NCBI GenBank assembly: GCA_013822015.1
Contig: PNJU01000005.1
Coordinates: 1-64,000 of the forward strand
From: Candidatus Puniceispirillum sp.
GTDB taxonomy: Bacteria; Pseudomonadota; Alphaproteobacteria; Caedimonadales; UBA1908
DNA length: 64,000 nt
Direction: 5' to 3'
Shown here: positions 62,447-64,000 of the stretch, piece after piece
Layout: each line of letters starts with the position of its first letter
Numbering within the stretch: position 1 is the stretch's first letter
Made by a program: the position numbers and the translations under genes
The notes under the pieces: generated by a model
Seen by the model: the letters and a program-made list of their open reading frames with translations, nothing else
Database searches by the model: none
What the model was told of the DNA's origin: nothing

Positions 62447-63237
62447 GGGGTCTTTGGGTGGCGTAGATTGAACCATATGAAGAGCCCTCCCACCAGAATG
62501 AGGGGGAATGACAAGAGCTGTCCCATGGTGAGCTCGCCAACGATAAAGCCAGAGGCCGCCTCAGGCTCCCGGAACAGCTCCGCAAAGGAACGCGCCAGAC
62601 CATATCCCAAGAAAAAGACGCCCATGAGTGCGCCAGGCGCCCGCTTGGGCAGGGACGTGTGGGCCAAGATGATCAAAACTGTGAAGAGAAGCACGCCCTC
62701 TAGTCCCGCTTCATAAAGTTGACTGGGGTGGCGCGGGAAGGGACCTCCTTGGGGAAAGACCATACCCAAAGGGGAATCCGTCATGCGACCGAAAAGCTCT
62801 CCGTTAATAAAGTTTGCGATGCGTCCAAAGAAAAGGCCGATGGGTGTGCCCACGCTCAGCAGATCGCCAAAGGTGCGCCAGGGGAGGCGCCGCGCGCGCA
62901 CAAATAAGATCCCCGCAAGAACAACGCCCAGAAATCCGCCATGGAAGGACATGCCGGGCTGCCAGATGTAAAGGATCTCCAGGGGGTGTGATAGGTAATA
63001 GCTTGTATTATAAAAGAAGACTTCGCCTAAGCGCCCGCCTACAATAATCCCCAAGGTCGCCCAAGGAATGAAGTCATCCATGTGGTGCGGCGCGATGTCA
63101 ATAAAGCCGCGCTTGGCAAGATAGCGGCAACACTGCCACCCCAAGAGAATGCCCGCCACATAGGCCAGACCATACCAGCGAATACTCAAAGGCCCGATCT
63201 GCAAAAGAATGGGATCAATATGGGGGTATGTGAGCAA
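62443..63237 (-). CDS. lgt: Prolipoprotein diacylglyceryl transferase
   Basis: 264 residues, seven predicted membrane helices. It transfers diacylglycerol from phosphatidylglycerol to the lipobox Cys of prolipoproteins at the inner membrane. Signature GRIANFINGELFGRMTD (about 137-153) with the catalytic Arg, plus HGGFLG and HPSQLYEAGLEG. First gene of lgt-midA-pgeF. Confidence 0.97.
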   Translation of the reverse strand: MLTYPHIDPILLQIGPLSIRWYGLAYVAGILLGWQCCRYLAKRGFIDIAPHHMDDFIPWATLGIIVGGRLGEVFFYNTSYYLSHPLEILYIWQPGMSFHGGFLGVVLAGILFVRARRLPWRTFGDLLSVGTPIGLFFGRIANFINGELFGRMTDSPLGMVFPQGGPFPRHPSQLYEAGLEGVLLFTVLIILAHTSLPKRAPGALMGVFFLGYGLARSFAELFREPEAASGFIVGELTMGQLLSFPLILVGGLFIWFNLRHPKTP

Positions 63238-63382
63238 GGGGACCTCTTATTCCTTATTTTTATACCATTTCTTTGTACACAAGGATGGAGGCCGCATCAA
63301 GGGTGTGCGGCGGACTTGAGGGTTAGGGGAATATTAATTTTTCAAATGTACAATGAAGAATGATTTTTTTAGGATGATTGAC

Positions 63383-64000
63383 ATGGCTGTATTTGATTAC
63401 AACGAGGCGTTTAGTCGCAATCTTGGTTGGATTACTCAGTATGAGCAGCTGAAACTGAAGCAAACCCGTGTGGCCATAGCGGGTATGGGAGGCGTGGGAG
63501 GCATCTATCTTCTGGCCTGCGTGCGCATGGGCATTGAGAAATTCAATCTTTCCGAATTTGATACCTTTGAGCTTGGAAACTTTAATCGCCAAGTTGGTTC
63601 ATCCATGTTGACCGTTGGCAGGCCTAAGCTTGAGGTCATGATCGAGCAAGCCCGCGCCATCAACCCAAATGTGGATATTCGCTCTTTCCCCGAAGGTATC
63701 GGACAGCACAATGTGGAAGAGTTTTTGGCTGATTGTGACATATATCTGGACGGCATCGACTTCTTTGAAACAGGTGTCAGGCGCATTATTTTTAAGGAAA
63801 TTCAAAAGCGTGGGATTATCGGTATCACCGCGGCTCCGGCGGCCATGGGGTGTGCTGTCTTAACATTTGCACCAGGGTGCCCAGATTTTGAAGAGTTCTT
63901 CGACTTTGCATCATACCCTAAAGAATATGAGTCCCTTGTGTTCATCGTGGGGCTGGCGCCCAGAGCCCTCCACCGATCATCCCTGTTTGACGCCTCACGC
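63383..64000 (+). CDS. ThiF/E1-like adenylyltransferase (3' end outside window)
   Basis: 206 codons visible and open at the edge. ATG 63383 (MAVFDYNEAFSRN) follows AGGA by 8 bases; an in-frame ATG at 63374 is too close to that site. Rossmann nucleotide loop VAIAGMGGVGGIYLLACVR, the acidic and Arg residues in EFDTFELGNFNRQ (D-x-F-E-x2-N-x-N-R-Q) and Lys in GRPKLEVM mark ATP-dependent E1/ThiF/MoeB enzymes, which adenylate a C-terminal Gly of a carrier protein or small peptide. The second half departs from MoeB (PAAMGCAVLTFAPGCPDFEEFF), so the substrate is not obvious; some relatives carry a downstream nitroreductase domain, which would lie outside the window. Confidence 0.88.
   Translation, partial: MAVFDYNEAFSRNLGWITQYEQLKLKQTRVAIAGMGGVGGIYLLACVRMGIEKFNLSEFDTFELGNFNRQVGSSMLTVGRPKLEVMIEQARAINPNVDIRSFPEGIGQHNVEEFLADCDIYLDGIDFFETGVRRIIFKEIQKRGIIGITAAPAAMGCAVLTFAPGCPDFEEFFDFASYPKEYESLVFIVGLAPRALHRSSLFDASR

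Overview
The window looks like part of the chromosome of an obligate intracellular, Gram-negative alphaproteobacterium, most plausibly a Holosporales-type endosymbiont of protists. This rests on an ATP/ADP-translocase-family (TLC) carrier, alphaproteobacterial gene orders (ptsP-rodZ-hisS-prfA-prmC, secG-pyrG-kdsA-eno, lgt-midA-pgeF), a Kdo synthesis gene, and a very large share of exported proteins with eukaryote-facing features. The taxonomic placement is inference; no 16S gene is present.

Layout. Positions 1-11000 (minus strand) hold four tandem paralogs of about 820-850 residues. Each has a signal peptide, a helical-repeat body, a coiled coil and a C-terminal domain that I align over its whole length with the RNase toxin YoeB; a tRNA-Thr(CGT) sits between two of them. 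Positions 11000-18500 hold further exported proteins, including three paralogs with TPR-like helices and basic, NLS-like segments just after the signal peptide. They lie among two decayed 3' fragments of prmC and a roughly 107-bp IS630-type miniature element. Positions 18590-25240 are a housekeeping run (prmC, prfA, hisS, rodZ, ptsP), then hup and tRNA-Val(TAC). Positions 26000-31800 hold the TLC carrier, a pseudouridine-catabolism pair with a flavodoxin-like protein, radC, a methyltransferase and an exported beta-carbonic-anhydrase-like protein. Positions 31850-36750 are three tandem Sel1-repeat proteins, followed by nadK and znuA. Positions 38500-40600 hold small exported proteins (one with a signal peptide broken at an A7 tract) and a GNAT acetyltransferase. 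Positions 40700-45700 are secG-pyrG-kdsA-eno and a peptidoglycan amidase.

Positions 45900-60650 are a second accessory region. It contains a 1304-residue exported LRR protein, an IS630 transposase remnant abutting a decayed membrane-protein gene, two pairs of six-helix membrane proteins, and an Hsp20-like protein next to a Tyr/Asn/Gly repeat protein. It also holds an exported LRR-like protein, an 81-residue exported protein ending in a polybasic CaaX box, a permuted papain/YiiX-like peptidase ending in CCNLY, and two small Cys-rich exported proteins. Positions 60600-63250 are pgeF-midA-lgt, and the window ends inside a ThiF/E1-like adenylyltransferase.

How it fits together: the core genes cover translation termination, cell wall and lipoprotein maturation, LPS and nucleotide supply, with energy parasitism suggested by the carrier. 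The accessory genes look like an expanded, rapidly duplicating repertoire of exported effectors. The strongest candidate for an undescribed system is the tandem family of exported proteins with YoeB-like RNase domains. The second is the 57-61 kb cluster of small exported proteins with lipidation-like C termini.
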